DNA of 64,000 nt from Gammaproteobacteria bacterium. Lineage in GTDB: Bacteria > Pseudomonadota > Gammaproteobacteria > Pseudomonadales > Ketobacteraceae. Shown here piece by piece: positions 29,605 to 38,740 of this stretch. The notes under the pieces are model-generated. The model saw only the letters and a program-made list of their open reading frames with translations. It was not told where the DNA came from and did not search any database. The stretch spans positions 1-64,000 of the forward strand of contig JABLXQ010000009.1 of assembly GCA_013178375.1 (NCBI GenBank), in the 5' to 3' direction. Each line of letters starts with the position of its first letter. The first letter of the stretch is position 1. The translations under genes and the position numbers were made by a program.

Positions 29605-30738
29605 ATGCCTGAATCCAGCCCAACCGACCGCCCACTCCGTATCGTTCAGGTGCTGCCCGCCCTCAATGAAGGCGGTGTCGAGCGCGGCACGGTGGAAATG
29701 GCGCGGGAACTGGTGTTGCTGGGTCACGAATCGATCGTGATCTCCAGTGGTGGACGCATGGTGGAACGGCTGCAGCGGGAAGGCACGCGGCACATCGAGA
29801 TGCCGGTGCACCGCAAGTCCCTGCTGTCGCTGCGGCAGGTGAAGCCGATGCGCAAACTGCTGGCGGAGCTGCGGCCGGATATCGTCCATGTCCGCTCACG
29901 CATACCCGCCTGGATCGTCTGGCTGGCCTGGCGCTCCATGCCCCCCCAAAGCCGGCCGCGCCTGGTCAGCACCTTCCACGGCCTGTACTCCGTCAATCAG
30001 TACAGCGCGATCATGGCCAAAGCCGAGCACCTGATTGCGATATCCGATTGCGTCAACCAGTACATCCTCGACCATTACAAGGTGCCGCCCGGCAAGATCA
30101 CCCGCATCTTCCGCGGCCTCGATCCCGGCGCCTTTCATCGCGACGCCTGTACCCCGGAGTGGAAATCCCAGCTGTTCCGGCACTACCCGGAGCTGAAGGA
30201 CAAGCGCCTGATCCTGATGCCGGGGCGGCTGTCACGCTGGAAGGGGCAGGAAGCGTTCCTGGACATGATGGCAAAACTGGTACAGATCCGGCCCGACTGC
30301 CACGGCCTGGTGGTGGGGGACGCAGAACCCAGCAAGCAGCACTACCTGCAGGAACTGCGGGACCAATGCCGGCAGAAGGGACTGGATCAGCATGTAACCT
30401 TCGTCGGCCACCGCTCCGACATCCCTGCGTTTTATGCCCTGGCGGATATCACCTGCCATATGTCGAACAAGGCCGAGCCCTTCGGCCGCACCGTGCCCGA
30501 GGCACTGGCCTGCGGCTGCAAGGTGGTGGCCTTCAACCGGGGCGGCGCCAGCGAATCCCTGCAGCACTGTTTTCCCGAGGGACTGGTGGAACCGGACAAC
30601 ACCCTCGCGTTCGCCCAGAAGGTGGCGGAGCTGCTGGACCAGCCGGCGCAGATCCAGCTGCCGGCGGAATTTTTTCTGGAGCATCAGGTGAACGCGACGC
30701 TGGCGGTGTACCGAAGGCTGCTCGCCTCCCGGCCCTGA
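29605..30738 (+). CDS. Glycosyltransferase family 4 (LPS core type)
   Basis: A 377-residue GT4. The N-terminal motif IVQVLPALNEGGVERGTVEMA (about 13-33) has the glycine-rich GGVER loop of WaaG-like and related enzymes. DIVHVRSRIPAWIVWLA and VSTFHGLYSVNQYSAIM follow. The donor half shows LILMPGRLSRWKGQEAFLDM, FVGHRSDIPAFYALADI and AEPFGRTVPEALACGCKVV, where EPFGRTVPE replaces EGFGLPVLE. It is the first gene of a plus-strand run of four. A role in LPS core or outer core assembly follows from the location; the sugar is unknown. Confidence 0.85.
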   Translation: MPESSPTDRPLRIVQVLPALNEGGVERGTVEMARELVLLGHESIVISSGGRMVERLQREGTRHIEMPVHRKSLLSLRQVKPMRKLLAELRPDIVHVRSRIPAWIVWLAWRSMPPQSRPRLVSTFHGLYSVNQYSAIMAKAEHLIAISDCVNQYILDHYKVPPGKITRIFRGLDPGAFHRDACTPEWKSQLFRHYPELKDKRLILMPGRLSRWKGQEAFLDMMAKLVQIRPDCHGLVVGDAEPSKQHYLQELRDQCRQKGLDQHVTFVGHRSDIPAFYALADITCHMSNKAEPFGRTVPEALACGCKVVAFNRGGASESLQHCFPEGLVEPDNTLAFAQKVAELLDQPAQIQLPAEFFLEHQVNATLAVYRRLLASRP

Positions 30739-30801
30739 TCCAGCAGCACTGCGGTATAATAAAAAATTGTCCGCGCCAACATCCAACCGCGAGATCACCG
30801 C

Positions 30802-31842
30802 ATGAGAATACTCAACGTCGCCTATCAGCAACTTCGGCGCTATGGCCAGACCCGTGTCAGCTGGGCGCAGAAACTGATGTTCGGCCTGATCAAGAACGAT
30901 CATTACACCGTATCGTTCAGCGACCGCGACGTGGCGGCCTTTGAAGCGCCGCTGGGCATCCGCGACCTGGGCCGCAAGAAAGCCAACCAGCGCCTGCTGG
31001 AAATGACAAAAGCGGTGGAACCGGATCTGGTAATCGCCGGCCACTGCGACATCATCACCAATGAAACCCTGCAGGCGATCAAAAAGCAGAATCCGCACTG
31101 CAAAATCGCCCACTGCAACAACGATCCACTGTTCGTGCCCAGCAACGTCGAGCGCATCAAGCACCGCGCCAGTGTGGTGGATGCGATTTTCATTTCCACC
31201 GGACGTCGCGAACTGAAAATGTTTGAGGGAATCGGCGCACGCGTCTACCACATGCCCAATCCGGTCGATGCTTCGGTTGAAAATCTCAACAACGCCATTC
31301 GCACCGATCTGCCCATCGACCTGCTGTTCTGCAGCAACAGCGACGACTTCACCAAGCGGCTGGAAATGGTGAAATACCTGAAAGACCAGCTCGCCAATGA
31401 AATGAATTTCAAAACCTATGGCAATTTCGGCGAGCCGCCAGTGTGGGGTCGCGACTATGACCGCGCCCTGAGCCAAAGCAAGATGGGACTCAACTTCAAC
31501 CGCCAGGAAATCCATTACTGGTATTCCTCGGCGCGCATGGCACAGCTGGCAGGCAACGGTATCCTCCAATACACCCACGCCAATCTGAAATTCGACGAGC
31601 TGCTACCACCGGAATCCGTGGTGTATTTCCACGAAGTGGATGATCTGCTGAAGAGTATCCGCGAATTCCACCACGACGACGCCAAACGCCAGGCCTGGGC
31701 CACCCGCGCCCGTGATTTCTTCCACACCGAAATGAATTCAAAACTGTACGCCCAGTACATCGTGGAAGCGTCGCTGCAGATTCCGTTTTCCCACGACTAC
31801 GTGTGGGCGCGGGACATCCACCTGGATGGTTCGATGAAATGA
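30802..31842 (+). CDS. CgeB-like glycosyltransferase
   Basis: A 346-residue GT-B protein resembling the CgeB/DUF3880-type glycosyltransferases. The N-terminal half has VEPDLVIAGHCDIITNETLQ and AHCNNDPLFVPSN, and the C-terminal half has IDLLFCSNSDDFTKRLEMVKYL followed by SKMGLNFNRQEIHYWYSSARM and GNGILQYTHANLKFDELL. In this family the acidic donor site is less regular than in GT4 proper. Its last codons overlap the next start (ATGA), so it is coupled to the kinase-like gene. Substrate unknown. Confidence 0.72.
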   Translation: MRILNVAYQQLRRYGQTRVSWAQKLMFGLIKNDHYTVSFSDRDVAAFEAPLGIRDLGRKKANQRLLEMTKAVEPDLVIAGHCDIITNETLQAIKKQNPHCKIAHCNNDPLFVPSNVERIKHRASVVDAIFISTGRRELKMFEGIGARVYHMPNPVDASVENLNNAIRTDLPIDLLFCSNSDDFTKRLEMVKYLKDQLANEMNFKTYGNFGEPPVWGRDYDRALSQSKMGLNFNRQEIHYWYSSARMAQLAGNGILQYTHANLKFDELLPPESVVYFHEVDDLLKSIREFHHDDAKRQAWATRARDFFHTEMNSKLYAQYIVEASLQIPFSHDYVWARDIHLDGSMK

Positions 31843-32597
31843 CACTGCAACTGACGACGCTGGAACCATTTGCACGCGGAGGCAATCGCCTCTGTTTCGT
31901 GCATCCGGATTATCCGGACCGCGTCATCAAAGTGCGGCGACCGGATTTTTCCCTGGAAGAACGGCGGCGGCGCAAAGGCTTTCCGAAAAATCTGCGGCCA
32001 CTGTCCAGCTTCGATGACAACGCCGAGGAAAATCGCACGATGTTCGCGCTGGATCGCCAGCTCGGTGCGCCCCTGTACCAGCACGTCAGTCGCTGCTTCG
32101 GCTTTGAAGACAGCGACATGGGCAAGGGGCTGGTGTCGGAACTGATTCGCGACGCCAGCGGCAAGATTTCCCACACGCTGAAGCAGTACATCTGGGACAA
32201 CGGCTACGATGACAACGCCCGCGCGGCGGTGGAAGAATTCTGCGCCTGTTGGGAGACGCTGGGTGTGCCATCACGAGATCTGCTGCTGCACAATCTGGTG
32301 GCGCAGCGGGATGGCGGTGGCAAGATCGTGCGGCTGGTGGTGATTGACGGCCTCGGCAGCTCCAGCCTGATTCCGCCGCAGTTCTGGCCCCATAGTCTGT
32401 TGACCGGCAAGGCCAGGCGTAAAACCGCCGACCTGCACCAGCGCATCGAAAAACTGCTGTCGCAGCGCGGGCAGGACCAATTTCCCGGCTACCACGGCCA
32501 GCTGTTTCACGACGGCGTGAGCACCGGCGCGAACGCAGGCACACAAGCTGGCGACGATAACAACGCAGCAAACACTACTGGCCCGCAACAACCATGA
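31839..32597 (+). CDS. YrbL-like kinase-fold protein
   Basis: A 252-residue protein resembling the PhoP-regulated YrbL family, with a protein-kinase-like fold. PFARGGNRLCFVHPDYPDRV gives a glycine-rich loop at about 8-27, IKVRRPD an invariant-Lys candidate (about Lys29), LGVPSRDLLLHNLVAQ a catalytic-loop candidate, and LVVIDGLGSSS a DFG-like metal site (Asp-Gly). The last ~20 residues are a low-complexity Ala/Asn/Thr tail. The start ATG 31839 overlaps the upstream stop. Its place among LPS glycosyltransferases suggests a WaaP/InaA-like role in phosphorylating core sugars. That is inference; a signalling role is also possible. Confidence 0.7.
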   Translation: MTLQLTTLEPFARGGNRLCFVHPDYPDRVIKVRRPDFSLEERRRRKGFPKNLRPLSSFDDNAEENRTMFALDRQLGAPLYQHVSRCFGFEDSDMGKGLVSELIRDASGKISHTLKQYIWDNGYDDNARAAVEEFCACWETLGVPSRDLLLHNLVAQRDGGGKIVRLVVIDGLGSSSLIPPQFWPHSLLTGKARRKTADLHQRIEKLLSQRGQDQFPGYHGQLFHDGVSTGANAGTQAGDDNNAANTTGPQQP

Positions 32598-32613
32598 CGG
32601 ACTTTCTGCATTC

Positions 32614-33666
32614 ATGACCACAACACCCCTACGCATCGCCCAGGTGCTGGCCGGCGCGGAAAAAGGCGGCGCGGAGAATTTTTTCGTGCGACTCGTGGGC
32701 GCCCTCAATGAACGTCCTGAATTGCAGGAGAAGGCATTCATTCGCAATCACGCACACCGGGTTGATTTGCTGCGCAACAGCGGCGTGGAAACCGAAGGCT
32801 TCCGTTTTGGCGGCAAACTGGATGTGCTGGACGCCTGGGCCTATCGGCGTGCACTGCTGAACTTTCACCCCGACATCGTGATGACCTGGATGGGCCGCGC
32901 CAGCATCGCCACCCCCGCCGGCAAGGGCCGCTATATTTTGGTGAATCGGCTCGGCCACTACTACAACCTGAAATATTACCGGCATGCGGATTACTGGGTT
33001 GGCATCAGCCGCGGCATCTGCAAGCACATGGTCGATGGCGGCATGCCCGCCGATCGCGTGTTCTACATTCCCAATTTCGCCGACGAAACGCCGGTGCAGC
33101 CAATTCCGCGCGACAGTTTCAACACGCCCACCGATCGTCCGCTGATTCTCGCAGCGGGGCGTTTGCATGAAAACAAGGCATTTGAAGTGTTGCTGCAGGC
33201 GATGACGGATTTGCCGGGCGTCACCTTGTGGCTGGCTGGATCAGGGCCGGAAGAAGCCAATCTGAAACAGCTGTGCAACCGGCTGGGTCTGGATGAGCAG
33301 GTGCGCTTTCTGGGCTGGCGCAACGACGTGACTACACTGATGGCGTCGGTGGATCTGTTCGTGTGTCCGTCCCGGCACGAGGGGCTGGGGTCGATCGTGA
33401 TGGAATCCTGGGCCCACCGCTGCCCCATCGTCGCTACTAATTCGCAGGGGCCGGGCGAGGCAATTACGGATGGTGTCAGCGGCCTGATCACGCCGGTGAA
33501 CGATGCCAAAGCGCTCAGCCAGGCGATACGCAAAGTCATTGAAAATCCGGATTTGCGACAGGCGCTGATCGAGGGTGGCAGCCGGGTGTATGCAGAAGGT
33601 TATTGCCGGCAGCACATCGTGGAGGAGTATGTGAGGCTGTACCAGCAGATCAAGGCACGCGGCTGA
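32614..33666 (+). CDS. Glycosyltransferase family 4
   Basis: A 350-residue GT4 with the N-terminal loop IAQVLAGAEKGGAENFFVRL (about 7-26). The donor domain has LILAAGRLHENKAFEVLLQAM, WLAGSGPEEANLKQL, VRFLGWRNDVTTLMASVDLF and CPSRHEGLGSIVMESWAHRCP. The EGLGSIVME motif is typical of the LPS-associated glycosyltransferases often annotated RfaG-like. It starts 16 bp after the YrbL-like gene and ends 6 bp from the convergent ELM1-family gene, so it closes the plus-strand run. Specificity unknown. Confidence 0.85.
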   Translation: MTTTPLRIAQVLAGAEKGGAENFFVRLVGALNERPELQEKAFIRNHAHRVDLLRNSGVETEGFRFGGKLDVLDAWAYRRALLNFHPDIVMTWMGRASIATPAGKGRYILVNRLGHYYNLKYYRHADYWVGISRGICKHMVDGGMPADRVFYIPNFADETPVQPIPRDSFNTPTDRPLILAAGRLHENKAFEVLLQAMTDLPGVTLWLAGSGPEEANLKQLCNRLGLDEQVRFLGWRNDVTTLMASVDLFVCPSRHEGLGSIVMESWAHRCPIVATNSQGPGEAITDGVSGLITPVNDAKALSQAIRKVIENPDLRQALIEGGSRVYAEGYCRQHIVEEYVRLYQQIKARG

Positions 33667-33672
33667 CGTCCT

Positions 33673-34593
33673 TCAGCGCAACAGCTGCAGCAACCACTTC
33701 GCCGCCCGGTCCGCTTCCCACAACCGCGTTGGCGACGGCGGCAACGGCTGGTGCAGATCCCAATGGGCAAAATCCCGTATCCAGCCCTCCTTCAGCAATT
33801 CATCCATGTTTTTTACCACCCGCGACTGGCGCAACGGCTTCAGGTCCAGCAGGCCCGTGGGCGCACCTGAAGTGATGCATTCATACACCATCGACACACT
33901 GTCACGGGTCACCCACAGCTGGCCGGTGGTATCCAGTTGCTGCTTGATGAAGCCGCGCGCGGTGTCCTTGTGGGAAATCAGCGTCAGGTTGGGCAGGTTT
34001 CTGGCTTTCAGTGCTGGCAGGAATGCTGCCGGTGAGCGCCTCGAATCGGTCAGCGTCCAGTGCACGCCGGACTGGGCACGGCAGATTTTTTCCACCTGAT
34101 CGATGACCGCCCCATCGTCCCAGCCGTAATGCTCATTAATGCCACCGATCAGAAAGGTGCCGGTATTTTTATCACGGCCCTCATAACGGGGAATCACCGG
34201 GTTCATCACGCCGGTAGTGGGCAGCACGTTTTTGCGCTTCGGCGGATTGTCATGCAGCGGCGTGATGTTGGCGTCAAACAGCGCAGCCGGAAACGCACCC
34301 TTCATCAGCAGAATGGTTTTGGCGCGGAAGATTCGCTTCAGCATCAGGATCAGGCTGTGAGTACCGGCCCCGGCGCCCAGAATCCAGTCCGGCGCCGGCA
34401 GGTTCGGCATCACCCGGCGCCTCAGCACGGCAACGAGCAGACTGATCTGAATGGTATCGACGGGAAGCCAGTGAATTTCGAACGGCGCCAGGGCCTGCAG
34501 GCGCTCCACCAGGCCTTCCTGTTGGCTGCGATGGCCGGGTTTTTCGTCGGTGACAACCCAGAGGATGGTGGGCTTGGCGGCTTGGGCTGTCAT
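33673..34593 (-). CDS. ELM1/GtrOC1-family protein
   Basis: A 306-residue protein of the ELM1 family, named after a plant mitochondrial-fission factor. Bacterial members lie in LPS or lipooligosaccharide loci, and a role in core glycan synthesis is suspected. The start ILWVVTDEKPGHRSQQEGLVE with the DEKPGHRSQ motif (about 16-24) is diagnostic. The middle has WILGAGAGTHSLILMLKRIF and LMKGAFPAALFDANITPLHD; the C-terminal half has LWVTRDSVSMVYECITSGAPTG, which looks like a GT-B nucleotide-sugar site. It is therefore probably a glycosyltransferase-like enzyme. It converges on the GT4 gene with 6 bp between them. Confidence 0.8.
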   Translation of the reverse strand: MTAQAAKPTILWVVTDEKPGHRSQQEGLVERLQALAPFEIHWLPVDTIQISLLVAVLRRRVMPNLPAPDWILGAGAGTHSLILMLKRIFRAKTILLMKGAFPAALFDANITPLHDNPPKRKNVLPTTGVMNPVIPRYEGRDKNTGTFLIGGINEHYGWDDGAVIDQVEKICRAQSGVHWTLTDSRRSPAAFLPALKARNLPNLTLISHKDTARGFIKQQLDTTGQLWVTRDSVSMVYECITSGAPTGLLDLKPLRQSRVVKNMDELLKEGWIRDFAHWDLHQPLPPSPTRLWEADRAAKWLLQLLR

Positions 34594-34625
34594 GGCGGCC
34601 CCTTCAGGCAGGGTATGCGGTAGGA

Positions 34626-34658
34626 CGTGGCCGCAAGGTGAGATTCCTGGCGGCCACG
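34626..34658 (-). terminator. Hairpin between ilvE and the ELM1-family gene
   Basis: CGTGGCCGC (34626-34634) and GCGGCCACG (34650-34658) form a perfect 9-bp stem with a 15-base loop, just after the ilvE stop. There is no T-tract, so a pause or Rho-dependent end is as likely as an intrinsic terminator. Confidence 0.45.
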
Positions 34659-34668
34659 GGCAGACGGA

Positions 34669-35589
34669 TCAAATATAGCTGATCCAGTCCTTGTGGGTGC
34701 TGGTACGACCCATGACGTGATCGAAATACAATTTCTGCAATTGCTCGGTGATCGGGCCGCGCTTGCCGGAACCGATGACGCGGCCATCCAGTTGCTGGAT
34801 CGGCAGCACTTCAGCGGCAGTGCCGGTGAAGAAGGCTTCGTCTGCGACATAGACTTCGTCGCGGGTGATGCGTTTTTCGATCACTTCGTAGCCCAGTTCG
34901 TTGGCCAGCTGCATGACCGTGGCGCGGGTGATGCCGTCCAGGCAGGCGGTCAGTTCCGGCGTGTAGATCTTGCCCTTGTACACGGTAAACACGTTCTCGC
35001 CGCTGCCTTCGGCTACGTAGCCTTCGGTATCCAGCAGCAGGGCTTCCTCGCAACCGCAGGCCAGGGCTTCGTTCAGCGCCAGCATGGAGTTGATGTAGTG
35101 ACCGTTCGCCTTCGCCTTGCACATGGAGATGTTCACATGGTGGCGGGTGTAGGACGAGGTGCGCACCTTGATGCCCACTTCCTTGGCTTCCGGCGACATG
35201 TAGGACGGCCATTCCCACGCGGCGACGATCATGTGCACCTGCAGGTTGGAGGCGCGCAGGCCCATGCCCTCGGAACCGAAGAACACCATCGGGCGCAGGT
35301 AGGCGTGGGGCAGTTTGTTTTCCCGCACGGCGGCCAGTTGCGCTTCGTTCACCTGTTCTTTGGTGAAGGGGATTTTCATGTTCATGATGTGGGCGGAGCG
35401 GAACAGGCGGTCGGTATGCTCCTGCAGGCGGAAGATGCCCGGGCCGTTCGCAGTGGCGTAGGCGCGGACGCCTTCAAACACGCCCATGCCGTAATGCAGG
35501 GTGTGGGTCAGCACGTGGACCTTGGCATCACGCCAGGGCACCATTTCGCCGTCAAACCAGATCAGACCGTCGCGGTCGGCCATGGACAT
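34669..35589 (-). CDS. ilvE: Branched-chain amino acid aminotransferase
   Basis: Transfers the amino group between glutamate and the keto acids of Val, Ile and Leu; a PLP enzyme of fold type IV. At 306 residues the start is MSMADRDGLIWFDGEMV, with GGAGAG as ribosome-binding site. Motifs are HVLTHTLHYGMGVFEGVRAY, KAKANGHYINSMLALNEA with the PLP Lys, EALLLDTEGYVAEGSGENVF and the C-terminal EAFFTGTAAEVLPI. The order ilvE-glnE is the same as in Pseudomonas. Confidence 0.96.
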   Translation of the reverse strand: MSMADRDGLIWFDGEMVPWRDAKVHVLTHTLHYGMGVFEGVRAYATANGPGIFRLQEHTDRLFRSAHIMNMKIPFTKEQVNEAQLAAVRENKLPHAYLRPMVFFGSEGMGLRASNLQVHMIVAAWEWPSYMSPEAKEVGIKVRTSSYTRHHVNISMCKAKANGHYINSMLALNEALACGCEEALLLDTEGYVAEGSGENVFTVYKGKIYTPELTACLDGITRATVMQLANELGYEVIEKRITRDEVYVADEAFFTGTAAEVLPIQQLDGRVIGSGKRGPITEQLQKLYFDHVMGRTSTHKDWISYI

Positions 35590-35713
35590 GGTGAAACTCT
35601 CCTATCGATTACAGGCTTGTCTTTGAATGCAGCAAGTTTGAAAGCATTTAGGCCGCGTGTGCCGCGGCTGAGGCCGGCCACTATAGCACAAGTGGCAAGG
35701 CCTTTGACGAGGC

Positions 35714-38650
35714 TCAAACCAGGGTTTTATGCCAGATCGCCCGCACTTCCCGCCGCTCCTCCGCGAACCGGTCGCCGGTCACTTTGGCCGGTTCGTTGAG
35801 CAGGGCCAGCCGGTGCGACTCACTGCGGAAGGTCAGGTAGGCCTGCTGCAGGGCGGTGGCCTCTTCCACAGTCAATAACCCCTCGTCACGGGCCGCATCG
35901 AGGATGCGCATGTTGTCGGTCCAGCGGGCCATGGCGGGTTTCTCGCCACTCCAGCGCAGCACCAGATACTGGGCCAGGAATTCGATGTCGACGATGCCGC
36001 CGGGGTCCTGTTTCAGGTCGAAGGTTTCATCGGCCCGCAGCAGGGATTCGTCCAGATCCGTCGTGCCCTTGTGGCTGCTGAGCTGGCCCAGCATTTTCAG
36101 GCGCATGTCGGTGACGTCCTTTAGCAGCGCGGCCGGATCGCGGGGCTTGCCCAGGATGGCCTGACGCACGGCGTCGAATTTTTGCGTCAGCCGGGGGCAG
36201 CCCGCCAGCACGCGGGCACGCACCAGGGCCTGGTGCTCCCAGGTCCAGGCTTCGTCCTGCTGGTATTCGCCGAAGGACTTCAGCGAACTCACCAGCAGGC
36301 CGGAATTGCCGGACGGCCGCAGCCGCATATCGGTTTCATACAGTTCACCACTGGCCATGCGCGTAGTGAGAATATGGATGATGCGCTGGCCCAGACGGGC
36401 GAAAAATACCGCGTTGTCGATGGCGTTAGTACCGTCGGTTTCCAGCGCCGGATGGGCGTCATGAATGAACACCAGATCCAGGTCGGAGCTGTAACTCAGC
36501 TCCAGCCCGCCCACCTTGCCGTAACCGACGATGATGAAATCCGGATCGCAGGGCACGCCCTTTTCCCGCTGCGGGCGACCGTGCTTTTCCACCATCTGGC
36601 GCCAGGCCAGGTCGAACACGCTCTGCAGCAGGGTTTCCGCCAGCCAGGTCAGGTAATCGCTGACTTTCATCAACGGCAAGGTACCGGCCATTTCCGACGC
36701 GGCAACGCGCAACACATGGGCGTGCTTGAATTGGCGCAGGGCGTCCATCTGCCGTTCCAGATCGTCCTCGGGAATGCGCAGCAGCTGCTGGCGCAGTTCA
36801 TTGCTGAGCACGTCTACGGTGAGCGGTTTCAGTAATGAGGCTTCATTGAGCAGCGTATCCAGCAGCAGCGGGTAGTGGCACATGGTATCGGCCACCCACG
36901 GGCTGGCGCTGAACAGCATGGCCAGCCGGTTGAGCGAGCGCGGATTCTCCACCAGCAGCGCCATGTAGGCGGAACGGCGGCGCACGGCCTCGATCAGTCG
37001 CAGCACCCGCTGCAGCGCAACGTCCGGATTATCCTGCTGGCCGCAGGCGTTGATGATCAGCGGCATCAGCTTGTCGAGCCGTTCCCGCGCCACTGCCTGC
37101 AGGTGTGTAACCTGCTTGCTGGATTTCATTTCGCGGAGCAGGCGCCAGGTGTCATCCACATCGCGGTAACCCAGCGCGCGCAGATCATCGAGCGCTTCCG
37201 GGCCGCTTTCGGATTCCATCCACAGACTCACCGCCTGATCGCGCACGCTGACGGCTTCGTCCTTGTTGGAATCGGCGATCAGGTTGGAAAAATGCAGACG
37301 TACGCGCTGGCGCACCGCTTCCAGGTGCGCGTAGAAAGCGTCCCAATCCACAAACCCAAGCCCGACGGCAATGCGCAACCGGTTGAGATCGTCGTCCGGC
37401 AGCAACTGCGTCTGGCGATCCTGCAGCGCCTGGATGCGATGCTCCACATTGCGCAGGAAAATATAATCGTCGCGCAATTCCTTCACGATGGTGTGCGGCA
37501 GCAATTCCAGATCGCGGATCACATTGAGCACGGTGAGCAGGTTGCGCTGTTGCAGCTCCTGTTCCTGGCCGCCGCGAATCAGTTGAAATACCTGGGCGAT
37601 GAATTCGATTTCGCGAATGCCGCCGGCGCCGGTTTTCACGTTGTCTTCTTTTCCGCGCCGCAACACTTCCTGGTTGATCAGGTTTTTCAGTTCGCGCAGG
37701 GATTCGATGACGCCAAAATCCACGTAGCGGCGATACACGAACGGGCGCAGCGCCAGCAGCAGTTTTTCGCCGTCGCCCAGCGCAGTTCCAGTGCCGATGG
37801 CGCGGGCCTTGATCATGGCGTAGCGTTCCCACTCGCGGCCCTGGTCCTCGTAATAGTTTTCCATCGAGGCGAAGCTCATCGCCAGCGGGCCGCTGGCACC
37901 GAACGGGCGCAGCCGCATGTCGACGCGGAAGACAAAACCGTCGCCGGTATTTTCATCCAGCGCCTTAATCAGACGCTGGCCCAGGCGCAGGAAATATTCG
38001 CGGTGATCCAGGGAACGCGCACCGCCGCTGGTTTCGCCGTCGTGGGCGTAGGCAAACATCAGGTCGATGTCAGACGACAGATTCAATTCCTGCGCGCCCA
38101 GCTTGCCCATGCCCAGCACCACCATCGGCATGGGATCGCCGCTCTGTTTGTAATGGGGCCGACCCCACAGGGGTTCCAGAATGGGGTAGAGTTTTTGCAG
38201 CGTCTGGTCGATGCAGGCATCCGCCAGATTGCTAAGGTCGCGGGCGGTTTCGGCAAACGGCGCCAGACCGGTACTGTCGCGCCAGATGATGCGTACCATT
38301 TCCCGCCGCCGCAGCTGGCGCAGGATTTTCATCAGTACGGTTTCGTCGTTCACGTCCTGCAACAGCGTCTGCAAAGATGCGTGATAAGCAGCATCGTCAT
38401 ACGCACGCCACAAATCCTGTGACCGCACCAGTTCTGCCAGCAATTGCGGATACCGCTGCAATTGCGTCGCCACATAATCGCTGGCCACCAGCACTGGCAC
38501 GATCTGCGCCTGCACACGGGGTTCGGTCAGGCAGTCGGCATCCGGTGCCGGCAGCGCACGCACTGCCTCTGCCAGCCGTTGCAGCAATTGATCGACGTGG
38601 GCATGCACAGCGGGGGACAGCGTTGCCAGGGATTCGAGAGTGAGCGACAT
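35714..38650 (-). CDS. glnE: Bifunctional glutamine synthetase adenylyltransferase/deadenylase
   Basis: GlnE adds and removes AMP on glutamine synthetase in response to PII and glutamine. The 978-residue protein has two nucleotidyltransferase domains. The N-terminal deadenylylase carries VLGMGKLGAQELNLSSDIDL, with the GxLG and DxD elements. The C-terminal adenylyltransferase carries VGYGKVGGLELSYSSDLDLV. Each domain is followed by a helical PII-UTase-like region (for example AGGIREIEFIAQVFQLIRGG and PGGIVDIEFLAQYLVLRWSG). The length is normal and the frame is intact. Confidence 0.96.
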   Translation of the reverse strand: MSLTLESLATLSPAVHAHVDQLLQRLAEAVRALPAPDADCLTEPRVQAQIVPVLVASDYVATQLQRYPQLLAELVRSQDLWRAYDDAAYHASLQTLLQDVNDETVLMKILRQLRRREMVRIIWRDSTGLAPFAETARDLSNLADACIDQTLQKLYPILEPLWGRPHYKQSGDPMPMVVLGMGKLGAQELNLSSDIDLMFAYAHDGETSGGARSLDHREYFLRLGQRLIKALDENTGDGFVFRVDMRLRPFGASGPLAMSFASMENYYEDQGREWERYAMIKARAIGTGTALGDGEKLLLALRPFVYRRYVDFGVIESLRELKNLINQEVLRRGKEDNVKTGAGGIREIEFIAQVFQLIRGGQEQELQQRNLLTVLNVIRDLELLPHTIVKELRDDYIFLRNVEHRIQALQDRQTQLLPDDDLNRLRIAVGLGFVDWDAFYAHLEAVRQRVRLHFSNLIADSNKDEAVSVRDQAVSLWMESESGPEALDDLRALGYRDVDDTWRLLREMKSSKQVTHLQAVARERLDKLMPLIINACGQQDNPDVALQRVLRLIEAVRRRSAYMALLVENPRSLNRLAMLFSASPWVADTMCHYPLLLDTLLNEASLLKPLTVDVLSNELRQQLLRIPEDDLERQMDALRQFKHAHVLRVAASEMAGTLPLMKVSDYLTWLAETLLQSVFDLAWRQMVEKHGRPQREKGVPCDPDFIIVGYGKVGGLELSYSSDLDLVFIHDAHPALETDGTNAIDNAVFFARLGQRIIHILTTRMASGELYETDMRLRPSGNSGLLVSSLKSFGEYQQDEAWTWEHQALVRARVLAGCPRLTQKFDAVRQAILGKPRDPAALLKDVTDMRLKMLGQLSSHKGTTDLDESLLRADETFDLKQDPGGIVDIEFLAQYLVLRWSGEKPAMARWTDNMRILDAARDEGLLTVEEATALQQAYLTFRSESHRLALLNEPAKVTGDRFAEERREVRAIWHKTLV

Positions 38651-38740
38651 GCAGCAGGGATTCCGCGAAACAGGGATCTTTTCATTTTACACCGCGTGGG
38701 AAATCCGCCGTGATCCACGGCAATGATTTCCGGCGCGTTT

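Noticed and set aside
30232-31578. 448-residue minus-strand frame over two glycosyltransferase genes
   Set aside because: It crosses the boundary of two real plus-strand genes and has no recognisable domain.
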